A DNA stretch of 64,000 nt. Origin: Pacificispira sp002696645 (GTDB taxonomy: Bacteria; Pseudomonadota; Alphaproteobacteria; UBA8366; Aestuariispiraceae). The notes below the pieces were generated by a model. The model ran no database searches and was not told where the DNA came from. It was given only the letters and a program-made list of their open reading frames with translations. Shown here one piece after another: positions 50,308-59,283 of this stretch (position 1 is its first letter; each line of letters begins with the position of its first letter). The DNA is taken from assembly GCF_048892425.1 (NCBI RefSeq), contig NZ_JBLZHU010000001.1, positions 62,001-126,000 of the forward strand, read 5' to 3'. A program made the position numbers and the translations under genes.

Positions 50308-50687
50308 GTGGGCGCGTCAGCATCCGTTTCCAGTTTCTTCAGTTCCTCGGCCAGGATTGGTAAGGCGATGTTGCAAGAATGTATTCCCATAACTGTGGTC
50401 AATTGAATTGTCTCAAGTATCTCCTCGCGCGTGGCACCAGCCTTTAAGGCGTTCTGGATATGTCGGCGAACCCCAGGCGCGTAAAGATGTGTTGTCGCCG
50501 CATTGATCGCAATTAAAATCAATTCTTTCATCTTGGGCGCTAAGGGCCCATTACGTTGCGGTACGCTCCGAAACGCCAGATATGCTTCCAGGAATTCCGG
50601 ATCGAACTCCCGGAATTGCTCCCAGAGCGGATTCCAGTCGCCCTTTGTTATATGGTCTTCCGTGTTCGGATAACATGAGTTGGCCAT
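50304..50687 (-). CDS. Carboxymuconolactone decarboxylase (CMD/AhpD-like) family protein
   Basis: All-helical protein of 127 residues: FREFDPEFLEAYLAFRSVPQ, LAPKMKELILIAINAATTHL and HIQNALKAGATREEILETIQ match the CMD domain. The AhpD-type Cys-x-x-Cys pair is absent, so peroxidase-reductase activity is unlikely and a decarboxylase or lyase role is possible. It follows the GMC oxidoreductase gene by 12 bases on the same strand and ends that operon. Confidence 0.85.
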   Translation of the reverse strand: MANSCYPNTEDHITKGDWNPLWEQFREFDPEFLEAYLAFRSVPQRNGPLAPKMKELILIAINAATTHLYAPGVRRHIQNALKAGATREEILETIQLTTVMGIHSCNIALPILAEELKKLETDADAPT

Positions 50688-50699
50688 TCTGTGGCTCCT

Positions 50700-52325
50700 T
50701 TATCGCTTTCGTGCGACTTCCAACACCAAGTCAGCGCCACGTTCACCAACCATTATGGCCGGCGCGTTAGTGTTGGATGATGGGATTGTTGGAAACACGG
50801 ACGCATCGATGACACGCAGTCCTTCTGTGCCATGAACCCGCAATTCAGAGTCGACTACCGCATTAGCCACAGAACCAATCCGGCATGTGCCGACAGTGTG
50901 CCATGCGGTCTGGCCCGTGCGTTTTGCATAATCCAGCAATGCGTCGTCCGTTTCGTACTCAAGCCCCGGCAGATGCTCCTGAACAATAACTTTGCTGAAG
51001 GACGGCTGGCGCGAAACCTTGCCTATGAGTTTCAGGATATCAACAGCTGCAGCGGCATCTTCCGGTTCAGTGAAGTAATTTGGGGCAATGCAGGGCAGAA
51101 TTGTCGGATCCGGTGACTGGATATGGACGCTTCCACGGGATTTAGGGAGCAGTTTGAACCCACCAACGGAAAAGCCGGAAAAGGAATCGATGCCGCCCAG
51201 CTTGCTTCGCGAGTACCTGTCCTTGCCGCTGATCTGGTACAATCGGATCATCGCATCTGGTCGTTGGGCGTCGGTGCTGGCCCGGGTGATTGCATGCGCC
51301 GTCGAAGATGTACCGGCGAACAGACCTTTTCGTGTCAGAAAATACCGCATCGCCTCGAACATCCTGATATGGAAGTGACAGACGATATCGTTGATTGTAT
51401 GCGCCGCGTCGGTCTGATATGTCCTTCGAACCTGCAAGTGGTCACTCATATTCTCCCCGACGTTAGGATTATCCACAACAACGGAGATACCTAGATTTTT
51501 AAGTCGTTGCGCATCACCAATGCCGGAACATTCAAGCAGATGCGGGGACATAATTGCGCCAGCAGAAACGAGGACTTCACTGCGGGCATGGGCCATTCGT
51601 TTTGCGCCATTCTGCTGATAGGCGACACCGGATGCCCGGCGACCGTCAAACAGGATGGCGGTCGAGTATGCGTTTGTTTCAATTTTTAAATTAGATCGCT
51701 TGCTCGCATCACGCAAATAGGCAGTGGCTGTTGACCAGCGACGACCGTTGGAGGCTGTTTGCTCAAGATACCGCACCCCTTCATAACTGATGGCGTTATA
51801 GTCAGGTGTTTCTTGAATTCCGACTTCTTTGCACCCCGCGATGAACGCGTTAGATAAAGTATCAGGGGCGCGTTCTTTCAGATCAGTGATCCGAACCGGC
51901 CCTGTTTTCCCACGTTTTGGATCGACTGCGGCTGGGTTCGATTCCATCCGTTTAAAGTATGGGGCAACATCTTCGTAACGCCATCCGGTGACACCATCCT
52001 GAGCCCAGGAGTCATATTCGTCTGGGTCCCCCCAAAGATAGGCCATGCCGTTTACGGCGCTGGACCCCCCTAGTACTTTTCCGCGTGGCGAATAAATCCG
52101 CTGACCGGCCAAATGCTCCTGTGGCTCAGATTCATAGGGCCAGACATAGTTAGCATTCGTTAATAATTTGCCCACGCCTAGTGGGATGTGGATCCAGGGA
52201 TTCCGATCTTTTCCGCCTGCTTCAAGCAGCAGAACACTGTACTTTCCGTCTTCGGTCAGTCGTCCAGCCAAGGCCGCGCCAGCGGACCCGGCGCCGACTA
52301 TAATATAGTCATAGCTATCCGTCAT
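50700..52325 (-). CDS. GMC-family FAD oxidoreductase (choline dehydrogenase-like)
   Basis: Flavoprotein of 541 residues that would oxidise an alcohol to an aldehyde or acid. It has FAD-binding YIIVGAGSAGAALAGRL at the N-terminus, the GMC signature GKVLGGSSAVNGMAYLWG, the second signature GAIMSPHLLECSGIG and the catalytic His and Asn in TAWHTVGTCRIG and SNTNAPAIMVGERGADL. ATG 52325 is preferred over 52328 for its spacing from GAGG. It starts 8 bases after the ThDP gene stop, so both act in one pathway; an alcohol-to-aldehyde step feeding or following the ThDP enzyme is plausible. Confidence 0.93.
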   Translation of the reverse strand: MTDSYDYIIVGAGSAGAALAGRLTEDGKYSVLLLEAGGKDRNPWIHIPLGVGKLLTNANYVWPYESEPQEHLAGQRIYSPRGKVLGGSSAVNGMAYLWGDPDEYDSWAQDGVTGWRYEDVAPYFKRMESNPAAVDPKRGKTGPVRITDLKERAPDTLSNAFIAGCKEVGIQETPDYNAISYEGVRYLEQTASNGRRWSTATAYLRDASKRSNLKIETNAYSTAILFDGRRASGVAYQQNGAKRMAHARSEVLVSAGAIMSPHLLECSGIGDAQRLKNLGISVVVDNPNVGENMSDHLQVRRTYQTDAAHTINDIVCHFHIRMFEAMRYFLTRKGLFAGTSSTAHAITRASTDAQRPDAMIRLYQISGKDRYSRSKLGGIDSFSGFSVGGFKLLPKSRGSVHIQSPDPTILPCIAPNYFTEPEDAAAAVDILKLIGKVSRQPSFSKVIVQEHLPGLEYETDDALLDYAKRTGQTAWHTVGTCRIGSVANAVVDSELRVHGTEGLRVIDASVFPTIPSSNTNAPAIMVGERGADLVLEVARKR

Positions 52326-52332
52326 CATCGCC

Positions 52333-54027
52333 TCAGAACTTCTTTTGGGCGCGGTGTGTGAAAGAATCACGTCGGAAACTGTACAAGGCCTTCGGGTCAA
52401 CCTGCACATCGATCACGGCTGGCTTTCCGCAGTTCAGGGCGGCTTGCACAGCTTCACCCAGGGCATCGATCCGATCCACACGGAAACCCGCCGCCCCATA
52501 CAGTTCCGCGACCTTGTCAAAGGGCGGGCTGTGAATATCGGCGCCGATATAGCGTTCCGAAAAGAAGTCCCGCTGATAGGCTTTTTCTGCTCCCCAGCAT
52601 CCATTGTTCAGAACAATGACGACAGTTTGAATGTTGTGCTGCACGGCGGTGCTGAGTTCACTCAGCGTCATGCCGAAACCGCCATCCCCCATCAGACTGA
52701 CGACGGGTCGATCTGGATTGGCCAGTTTAACGCCCAACCCGCAGGCGAATGAGAATCCTACAAGACCAAAGTCGAGAGGCGTGAAGAGAGATGGGCTCTG
52801 CCAGTAGTTCAATGCATCTGTTGCTTGTAGACAGAGAGTACCGGCATCCATAGTGACGGCGGCGTTCTTTGGCAGCACGTCGCGTAGAACTTTGAAGACT
52901 CCCGATGGCTGAATGGGTTCACTCATTACGGCCGATGCGTCCCGACGGGCCAGATGATCAGCACGCTCTTCCTTAAACTGAGTCAACCAGGTTTCGGCAG
53001 CGGCAATGCATTGGTTTGCGTCCAACTGAGTGGAAATCTGATCCGCTACTGAGGCAGCATCCGCCCAGATTCCCAATTCAATTGGGAAATAGCGACCAAT
53101 TGCTGTTGGTTCTATTTCAACATGAATGATCGCGGCGTCACGATTTATGTTGTCATAGGTATAGAATGTTGAGTTGAATCCCAGGCGTGTCCCAAGTGCC
53201 AATATCACGTCCGCTTCCTTTACCAGACGCGAGGCAACAGGGTTTCCGCGCGGGCCCATCTGTCCTGCGTTTAGTGGGTGTCCAAATGGGATCGCATCAC
53301 CATGGCCAGGCGACGTCGCGACTGGGCATTGCAGGCGTTCCGCCAACTTTAGGACGGATTCATATCTGCCATTATATTTTATGCCTCCCCCGGTGACGAT
53401 GACGGGGTGTTTGGCGTTCGCCAACAGTCTTGCTGCGTTCTCTATACTTTCTACGGGCGCTGCCGGAGCAGTTTGTACGCGATAGCTTACCGGTGTCGGT
53501 TGGGGGTCGAATGTCGCCTGCCCGGATAGAACGTCCCGCGGTAGATTGATATGGACCGGCCCCATGCGAGGGCTGAGAGCAACACGAAAGGCTTCGCGCA
53601 GGATCTCCTGAACCCGGTTTGTGGAGGGCACGCTCCAAGTTTTTTTTGTGATTGGTGTAAAGAGGGACTGTTGATCCACTTCTTGGAATGCATCGCGATA
53701 GAGATGCCCGGAGGAAATCGCGCCGGCGATAGAAATCACTGGGGAATAGGCGGCTTTCGCCTGGGCTAGACCGGTGACAAGGTTGGTCGCACCTGGTCCG
53801 TTCTGTCCCGCAAGGATGATGCCTGGCTTGCCGGAGGCGCGGGCGTAGCCGTCAGCCATATGTGTTCCAGTACGCTCATCCCGAACTCCGATCATCTGAA
53901 TGTCGTGCGCATCGTACAGCGCGTCAAACATCTCCATGGTCGCGGAACCGATCAGCCCGAATACATGTGAAACCTTCTCATTCTGAAGTGCGGCAACGGC
54001 AGCCTGTCCACCTGTCATTTCAGTCAT
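52333..54027 (-). CDS. Thiamine diphosphate enzyme, acetolactate synthase/Xsc-like
   Basis: ThDP-dependent enzyme of 564 residues with the three domains of the ALS/benzoylformate decarboxylase/Xsc family. The N-terminal domain has the catalytic Glu in RDERTGTHMADGYAR and the GQNGPGATNLVTGLA loop. The central domain starts near 195 (ENAARLLANAKHPVIVTGGG). The C-terminal domain has the Mg-ThDP motif GDGGFGMTLSELSTAV...NNGCWG. The segment AAYSPVISIAG with FQEVDQQSLFTPITKK resembles sulfoacetaldehyde acetyltransferase as well as ALS. With TauE and YeiH nearby, Xsc-like activity is one option, but a 2-oxo acid decarboxylase or carboligase is equally possible. Confidence 0.88.
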   Translation of the reverse strand: MTEMTGGQAAVAALQNEKVSHVFGLIGSATMEMFDALYDAHDIQMIGVRDERTGTHMADGYARASGKPGIILAGQNGPGATNLVTGLAQAKAAYSPVISIAGAISSGHLYRDAFQEVDQQSLFTPITKKTWSVPSTNRVQEILREAFRVALSPRMGPVHINLPRDVLSGQATFDPQPTPVSYRVQTAPAAPVESIENAARLLANAKHPVIVTGGGIKYNGRYESVLKLAERLQCPVATSPGHGDAIPFGHPLNAGQMGPRGNPVASRLVKEADVILALGTRLGFNSTFYTYDNINRDAAIIHVEIEPTAIGRYFPIELGIWADAASVADQISTQLDANQCIAAAETWLTQFKEERADHLARRDASAVMSEPIQPSGVFKVLRDVLPKNAAVTMDAGTLCLQATDALNYWQSPSLFTPLDFGLVGFSFACGLGVKLANPDRPVVSLMGDGGFGMTLSELSTAVQHNIQTVVIVLNNGCWGAEKAYQRDFFSERYIGADIHSPPFDKVAELYGAAGFRVDRIDALGEAVQAALNCGKPAVIDVQVDPKALYSFRRDSFTHRAQKKF

Positions 54028-54096
54028 GTTGGGGTCTTTCTCTATTTCAGATTCATCGATTTGGTTCGTTCAACTCTTCATTTCCGGACCATAGTA

Positions 54097-54134
54097 GATT
54101 ATAAACAAGATTGCCAACAATATTGTTTATAATC
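54097..54134. promoter_or_regulatory. Operator-like palindromes between ThDP and GntR genes
   Basis: GATTATAAACAA (54097-54108) and TTGTTTATAATC (54123-54134) form a perfect 12-base inverted repeat. A second perfect palindrome, AACAATATTGTT (54116-54127), overlaps the right arm. The site lies between the divergent ThDP and GntR/FCD genes and is the probable binding site of that regulator. Confidence 0.6.
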
Positions 54135-54221
54135 TATAAAGAAATGAATAGAGCCTTTAACGACGGCTGTCGTGGGTCTATCTCGGTAGGGAAGGTAGAT
54201 CTTTAGAAAGGAAGTCGGAGT

Positions 54222-54938
54222 ATGAAATTCTCGGTCGATGGAGTTCTTGATGAGCCACCCGCATTCAGTGATAAATCGGATAGGAAGCGTCGAGATGGGG
54301 CGACCGCTGAGCAGGTGATGGATATTCTCCGAGCTCGCATATCCCGCCATGATCTGAAGCCCAATCAACGTATTCAGGAAGTCCTGATCTCTTCTGAGTT
54401 TGAAATTTCAAGAGCGCGAGTTCGTGAAGTTTTGGGAATGCTGGAACAACGCGGCTTGGTAGAAAGAATTCCTAACCGTGGCGCTGTGGTTGCTCAGCTC
54501 AAAGCAAAAGAGATTTTTGAGATATTTGATGTGCGGGAGGTTCTGGAGGGACTGGCTGTTCGACTTGCCACACAGAATGCGCCGGATGGCACCTGGGACG
54601 ATATAATTGAAACATTCGGGCCGTCGATGATTGAAAAGATCAAAGGGGGTGAAATTGAAATTTACCTGGATGCACTGGATGAACTGCGCGACCGCACATT
54701 GCTGTGGGCAGATAGCGCACATATCTCGCATTTTCTTGATCTTGTTCTGGACAAAGCCCGTGTCATAGCCCAACGCGTGACCTTGTTGCCCGGTCGGGCG
54801 GAAGAGGGCTGTGTGATGCATCACACAATGCTGACCCATATGGTGGCACGGGAAACGGAAGAAGCAGAGCGCTATAAGCGAGAAATTATACGGACGGCGC
54901 GCGCCTGTTTGGAGCGTTATCAAAGTCTCGTCTTTTAG
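54222..54938 (+). CDS. GntR-family regulator with FCD domain
   Basis: Regulator of 238 residues. Winged helix (about 25-95): MDILRARISRHDLKPNQRIQ, FEISRARVREVLGMLEQRGL and ERIPNRGAVVAQL. The all-helical FCD effector domain (about 105-235) begins at EIFEIFDVREVLEGLAVRLA and includes a metal-type His in MHHTMLTHMVA. GAAAGGAAG precedes ATG 54222. It is divergent from the ThDP/GMC/CMD operon across a perfect 12-base inverted repeat and probably represses it until a pathway acid binds. Confidence 0.92.
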   Translation: MKFSVDGVLDEPPAFSDKSDRKRRDGATAEQVMDILRARISRHDLKPNQRIQEVLISSEFEISRARVREVLGMLEQRGLVERIPNRGAVVAQLKAKEIFEIFDVREVLEGLAVRLATQNAPDGTWDDIIETFGPSMIEKIKGGEIEIYLDALDELRDRTLLWADSAHISHFLDLVLDKARVIAQRVTLLPGRAEEGCVMHHTMLTHMVARETEEAERYKREIIRTARACLERYQSLVF

Positions 54939-54968
54939 AGTGACGGGGAGGAAGCGGAGTTTAGTCAA

Positions 54969-55790
54969 ATGGATCAGGTATGGGAAGTCACCGCTCTGAA
55001 ATATGCGGAACGCCGGGATCGGACCCGCGTAGAAAGTTTTCTTTTTGAAGATGATCACGATTCGCCGCATGACATGGACTATTTTGTTTGGGTCCTGAAA
55101 TCGGGAGAGCGGATAATTCTGGTTGATACCGGATTTGACCTGCGCGAAGCCACTCGTCGGAATCGCCCGATACAACGTGATGCTGCCACTGCCGTTTCTG
55201 AACTTGGCATTTCCCCAAACGCGATCAACGAAGTGATTATTACGCATCTCCATTATGATCACGCGGGTGGCTTGGCGCGTTTCCCGAATGCTGTCTTTCA
55301 CTTGCAGGAATCAGAAATGGCCTATGCCTGCGGTCCATGTATGGCTCATGCACCGCTCAATCTTGCTTATGCCGCGGACGATATTTGTGATGTTGTAAAG
55401 CAGGTCTATTCCGGGCGCGTGATTTTCCACAATGGAGAGGGACAAATCGCGCCCGGCGTGACCGTGCATCTCGTGGGAGGGCATACGCGGGGATTGCAAG
55501 TCGTCAGAGTGAAGACTCAATCTGGATGGCTTTGTTTAGCCTCGGACGCCGCGCATTACTACGAGAATTTTTTGCAAAAAAGGCTGTTTCCCCTTGTTGT
55601 GGACCTTGGGCAGATGCTTGCCGGATTTGATAGGATTCAGTCCCTGGCTTCATCACCGAGCCTTGTTGTGCCCGGTCATGATCCCATAGTCGGCGACTTA
55701 TTCCCCAAATTCGATGGAACCCCAGACTTCGCCAGACGTCTTGATTTGGGGCCATCCAGAGATCCGAATACGATTTTCTCGGATAAGTAA
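54969..55790 (+). CDS. MBL-fold hydrolase, N-acyl homoserine lactonase-like
   Basis: Metallo-beta-lactamase fold protein of 273 residues. The metal site is complete: HLHYDHAGG (HxHxDH), HLVGGHTRGLQ with the next His, LASDAAHYYEN with Asp, and PGHDP. The order and spacing resemble AttM/AiiA-type lactonases, where a Tyr follows the Asp motif. It starts 30 bases after the regulator gene and is likely co-transcribed. It could open a lactone intermediate of this pathway; quorum quenching is another possibility. Confidence 0.88.
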   Translation: MDQVWEVTALKYAERRDRTRVESFLFEDDHDSPHDMDYFVWVLKSGERIILVDTGFDLREATRRNRPIQRDAATAVSELGISPNAINEVIITHLHYDHAGGLARFPNAVFHLQESEMAYACGPCMAHAPLNLAYAADDICDVVKQVYSGRVIFHNGEGQIAPGVTVHLVGGHTRGLQVVRVKTQSGWLCLASDAAHYYENFLQKRLFPLVVDLGQMLAGFDRIQSLASSPSLVVPGHDPIVGDLFPKFDGTPDFARRLDLGPSRDPNTIFSDK

Positions 55791-56287
55791 GCAGGTTATC
55801 GTGGGAAGGAGCATTTACGCTTTTGATGGCTTCTGAACCTACACATATCTCTGCCGTTCGATGAATTTGGCTGATTAGAAACTCCGAATGTACGAAGTGT
55901 GAAAGATAGGCCGTTTCTTTAACTGGAAGTAGGTCGCGTCAGCCGATGCTCATCTCGATATGATCTGTCTGAAGTAAGTGCCTGCGGAACAAATTAATGT
56001 AATTGCATAGGACAGGGTTTCTAAATCATTGCAATGACCCGAAGGCGAATGAAGATAAAACAGAGATAGCAAACATGATCGATTCTTTTCAGCATTGTCA
56101 TACCCTCGAATTCCCGCCCATATTTTTGATCATGCTCGGCAGTCAAGCAGAATATTGACTGGGATGATGGGAGTTTCGTACACACCGCCGCCGATCCTGA
56201 ATATCAATGCTAGCAAACTTGGTAATCTGTTCTGCCAGCAAAATCTTCCGCGGTATTATCGATTCTCAAATGATATGCGGTTAATCC
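55791..56287. other. Intergenic DNA with no recognisable gene
   Basis: About 500 bases separating the metabolic locus from the mobilisation-like module. Frames are short and unlike known proteins, and no tRNA, IS end or clear terminator was seen. It is probably the junction of the mobile module. Confidence 0.4.
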
Positions 56288-57160
56288 TCAATGCAGGATA
56301 ATCTCACAAATTGACAGACTATTACCACTCTTCGTCTGGACACTTCGGACACTGCTGACGCAGGGGAACGGGGCGGAGCCCTGATTTTTGTATGTGCCCC
56401 TATAGGCCAGTTCTATCCGATAAAAGCTATCCAGACGCTCTGGACCGACCGCCAGAAGGTTCGTCAGGATTCGGGCATTGGCGCTGGTCGCGGCACGCAC
56501 AAGGTCGAGCCCCGGCCGCTGCAGCGCCGCCATCGCTTGCAGCAGATCGCGACCTTCCTGGGTGCCCAGATACTCGATTGTCGTTTTGTCCAGGCCGGCT
56601 CGCTGTTCCGGTGTCAGTAAAAGCAGCCAGCGCAACAGGGTCGGTGCCCTCCCGACAGCGTTAACAGCGTCGTTGATCAGGACAAGAACCGGACCAATCT
56701 TGGATTCAGGCAGGTTGGCGATATGACGAACAAATATCTGGATGGCGCCATCCTTGCCGATCTGGGCCTCGCCCTTGAGGCCTGTCCATTCCGGCAGGTA
56801 GTGTCGCCATTGCGTATCTCCGACCGGCCGATCCAGCTTCATCGTCAATGCCATGGCCTCGTTGGAGAGACCCTGCCGGGCTTCCAATTCCGGTTCTGAC
56901 AGATCAAAGCGATCCAGCCCGATGGCCTGCAATCGCTCGAGAATCTGACGTTCACTTCCGCTCATAGAACGGAGATTGTCGAGATGATCGGAAGGAGGTT
57001 GTAACCTCCATATCACCGCACCGAGCACGATAGCGCCTAGAAGGAAACTCCCAACAAGTTGACTTAGCAGACGTCGTGACTTTTCCCTGATACGCATTGC
57101 CAACTCTTGTTTGGCTATTTCCGCTACTCTACCCAACGGAACGGGCAATTGACTATTCAT
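56288..57160 (-). CDS. Membrane-anchored protein of a mobilisation-like module
   Basis: Protein of 290 residues with a cytoplasmic basic N-terminus (AMRIREKSRRLLSQL), one membrane helix (about 37-57, SFLLGAIVLGAVIW) and a long soluble domain. Notable blocks are DNLRSMSGSERQILERLQAI, RHIANLPESKIGPVLVLIND and LRWLLLLTPEQRAGLDKTTI. I know no function. ATG 57160 has GGAGGT just upstream and overlaps the 3-prime end of the ParA-like gene by 8 bases. A truncated paralogue is at 24007-24786. It may link the ATPase or relaxase to the membrane. Confidence 0.75.
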   Translation of the reverse strand: MNSQLPVPLGRVAEIAKQELAMRIREKSRRLLSQLVGSFLLGAIVLGAVIWRLQPPSDHLDNLRSMSGSERQILERLQAIGLDRFDLSEPELEARQGLSNEAMALTMKLDRPVGDTQWRHYLPEWTGLKGEAQIGKDGAIQIFVRHIANLPESKIGPVLVLINDAVNAVGRAPTLLRWLLLLTPEQRAGLDKTTIEYLGTQEGRDLLQAMAALQRPGLDLVRAATSANARILTNLLAVGPERLDSFYRIELAYRGTYKNQGSAPFPCVSSVRSVQTKSGNSLSICEIILH

Positions 57161-58049
57161 CGTCACCTCCCTGCTCATGTGGAACCAGTCCAGCAATGTG
57201 GAAACTTTCGATGGCGTGCGAGATCCATTGCAGCAGATCCGCCCGCGCGCCGCTGGCCGCGAACATGTCGAGATGAAACTCCTGCGCCACATCCTGAGTG
57301 GTCATTGGGATGATGGAGCGCAGGGGTGTGTAATTGCGTTCCAGAGAGGGCCATATCTCGCTGCGGCACTGTGGCAGGCGGACGATCTTCAGACCTGCAT
57401 TGTGCTTCATTGCGCTCAGTCGCTCGAAATCACCACTGCTGCCATATCGCTCGAAACCGCCGCTGGCTTCGTTCAGGACAAGTATGCGGGCTGCAATCGG
57501 AAGGAAGGCATCCTCCCGGATGGAACGCTCCAGGACGGCAAGTGCATCTTCGATAGCCTGCGCCTGCGCGCGGACCGGGACGACAAGGACAATCTGTGGC
57601 GCCTTTGCGCTGCGGAGCACTTCCCCGGCATTGCGGGCATGGGCCCAGTTCCAGACCGTATCCACCAGGTTCGCACCGATATCGACAAGTGCATTGCCTG
57701 AGGCCAGAATGCTGCCGAGTTGGTCCCAGTGGGAAACAACTTTCGACGAATCCGACCGTACCGCATCGAATTCCGCGCCGATACCGAGTTCCAGGACAGA
57801 GCCACGATGGATCTTTCCAAGTTTTGACACCGCCTCGGCGGTTGACGAATCTGCGGAGGCGAGAAACTTGGAAAGCCCAGCCTGTTCGAAGGCGAGGGCA
57901 ATCAGCTGGGTGATAAGGGTCTTCCCCTGACCCCCGGTCCTGTTGCATACAATCACAGAACAGGATTTAGGATCAATCTTCTCACCCCACTGTGGTGAGG
58001 TAAGGGTCCGGTACAGTCTTTTCGATGAGGATGTGTCGTGCTTAGTCAT
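57153..58049 (-). CDS. ParA/MinD-like P-loop ATPase
   Basis: ATPase of 298 residues with a deviant Walker A in VIVCNRTGGQGKTLITQLIA near residue 40, a Walker-B-like LVDIGANLVDTVWNW near 120 and a strand IVLVVPVRAQAQAIEDALAV. The canonical signature Lys of KGG is replaced by Arg-Thr, so dimer activation may differ from classical ParA. GGAAG precedes ATG 58049. It sits between the unknown 58068 gene and the membrane-protein gene. In mobile elements such ATPases position or segregate DNA, or support conjugative transfer. Confidence 0.75.
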   Translation of the reverse strand: MTKHDTSSSKRLYRTLTSPQWGEKIDPKSCSVIVCNRTGGQGKTLITQLIALAFEQAGLSKFLASADSSTAEAVSKLGKIHRGSVLELGIGAEFDAVRSDSSKVVSHWDQLGSILASGNALVDIGANLVDTVWNWAHARNAGEVLRSAKAPQIVLVVPVRAQAQAIEDALAVLERSIREDAFLPIAARILVLNEASGGFERYGSSGDFERLSAMKHNAGLKIVRLPQCRSEIWPSLERNYTPLRSIIPMTTQDVAQEFHLDMFAASGARADLLQWISHAIESFHIAGLVPHEQGGDDE

Positions 58050-58067
58050 TTTAGCTTCCTTTATATG

Positions 58068-58547
58068 TCAGGTATCGAGGAGATCGGAGAGGCCACGTAT
58101 CGGCTTTTGTTGCGGACTATCCCGGGGCCTTGACCGCATGTTCTGGATCAAGGGTTTTGACGGTATCGGTCCGGTAACAAGGTTGTCTGCGCTAGGTTGG
58201 CTGGTTGCTTTGTTTGGACGCGTTCGGGTCCGGGATAGGAGCGATCGCAACTGGCTGCCAGTCACTGGTCCACCTGATTTCCATCGCAGGCCTTCGCCCG
58301 AAAGCAGTTCCGCGACATTGGACCAGGTGCCCAGTTCCGCATGGAGTGTCAGGAGCAGATCGCGGTTCAACCGTACGAACGGCCCCACGCCCTGACGCAG
58401 ACTTTGTTCCCGCTTTTGGGTGGCAAGCTCTTCCGCTGCTCGCTTCAAGCGGATATCGAAAGGCTCTTTCATGGCAGCGCCCCGGAATTCGCTGCGCAGA
58501 TCGATGTGCGAGTTGCTGCGGTTTTCGCTGTGGCTCGCGCTGTACAT
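58068..58547 (-). CDS. Hypothetical protein of mobilisation-like module
   Basis: I do not recognise this protein (159 residues from ATG 58547; 134 from ATG 58472). It has a charged helix EPFDIRLKRAAEELATQKRE, then LNRDLLLTLHAELGTWSNVA and a basic, Ser/Pro-rich tail. It could be a DNA-binding accessory protein. It lies 18 bases before the ParA-like gene and downstream of the relaxase-like gene. The start is uncertain because neither ATG has a clear ribosome site. Confidence 0.5.
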   Translation of the reverse strand: MYSASHSENRSNSHIDLRSEFRGAAMKEPFDIRLKRAAEELATQKREQSLRQGVGPFVRLNRDLLLTLHAELGTWSNVAELLSGEGLRWKSGGPVTGSQLRSLLSRTRTRPNKATSQPSADNLVTGPIPSKPLIQNMRSRPRDSPQQKPIRGLSDLLDT

Positions 58548-58641
58548 AATGATGCGGTTGCCGCTGCGATAAGGTCCCCTGATTTGTGAGAGGGACTTAC
58601 ACCGTATCGCACTACATGTTTGGCCCAGGGCATCATTCACC

Positions 58642-59283
58642 TCACATCTCGAAATCGTCGCGCACGCGCCGACGCTTTTTGCGGGGTGGTGTGACTGGGC
58701 GAGGGGGTTCGAAGGGGACAACGGGCGGCGGAGGCGCCTCACGCTTGACCTCTTCCTCTTTGACCTCATTGTCCGAGGCGACTTCAATCTCCATCTCGAA
58801 CGGACAGGCTTCGTTAAGCCGTTCCCGAATGCGGTGCATGGAAACGCTTCGCCCTGTTTCAGGAGAGGGAAGGGCGATAACTGCATGGAGATGCACCGAT
58901 GGGGTACTTGCAGCAGCCGGAATGTTTGGTTGATGAAAGGCCAGAAGGGTCACTCTATCCTGTACGCCAAGCGCATCCGTCGCAGCGAAGAACGACTGAA
59001 TCAGGGTATCTTTGGTATCTTCCAGATACCGGCCTTCCTCCGCTCGGGAGGGAGAGAAGGTGAGGTGCAGGACTGTGTGCTTCAGGTCGTCGCGAGTCTT
59101 CGATATTTCCAATACGATCTGCATGGCCTCAGAGGCTTTCATGGGCCCTAGTACCGATAATCCACTGTTCAGCAGATAGATGTCCGTTACTTTGGTATCG
59201 TCCTGATCGTCATGGGCTCCTGTGCGGAGCACATAGCGCAGTACATTGGCGGCGGTCCGCCCGCGTGTTTCACGGGTGATCAT
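58642..59283 (-). CDS. Relaxase-like mobilisation protein (short)
   Basis: Protein of 213 residues. The N-terminus MITRETRGRTAANVLRYVLR resembles the first segment of MobA/VirD2 relaxases. HTVLHLTFSPSRAEEG and VHLHAVIALPSPETGRS give the conserved His-bearing strands, with H-x-H. The C-terminus is acidic and then Pro/Lys-rich. A complete three-His site and a clear catalytic Tyr are not certain, and it is shorter than typical relaxases, so it may be a minimal or decayed relaxase. It overlaps the RHH gene by 14 bases. Confidence 0.55.
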   Translation of the reverse strand: MITRETRGRTAANVLRYVLRTGAHDDQDDTKVTDIYLLNSGLSVLGPMKASEAMQIVLEISKTRDDLKHTVLHLTFSPSRAEEGRYLEDTKDTLIQSFFAATDALGVQDRVTLLAFHQPNIPAAASTPSVHLHAVIALPSPETGRSVSMHRIRERLNEACPFEMEIEVASDNEVKEEEVKREAPPPPVVPFEPPRPVTPPRKKRRRVRDDFEM

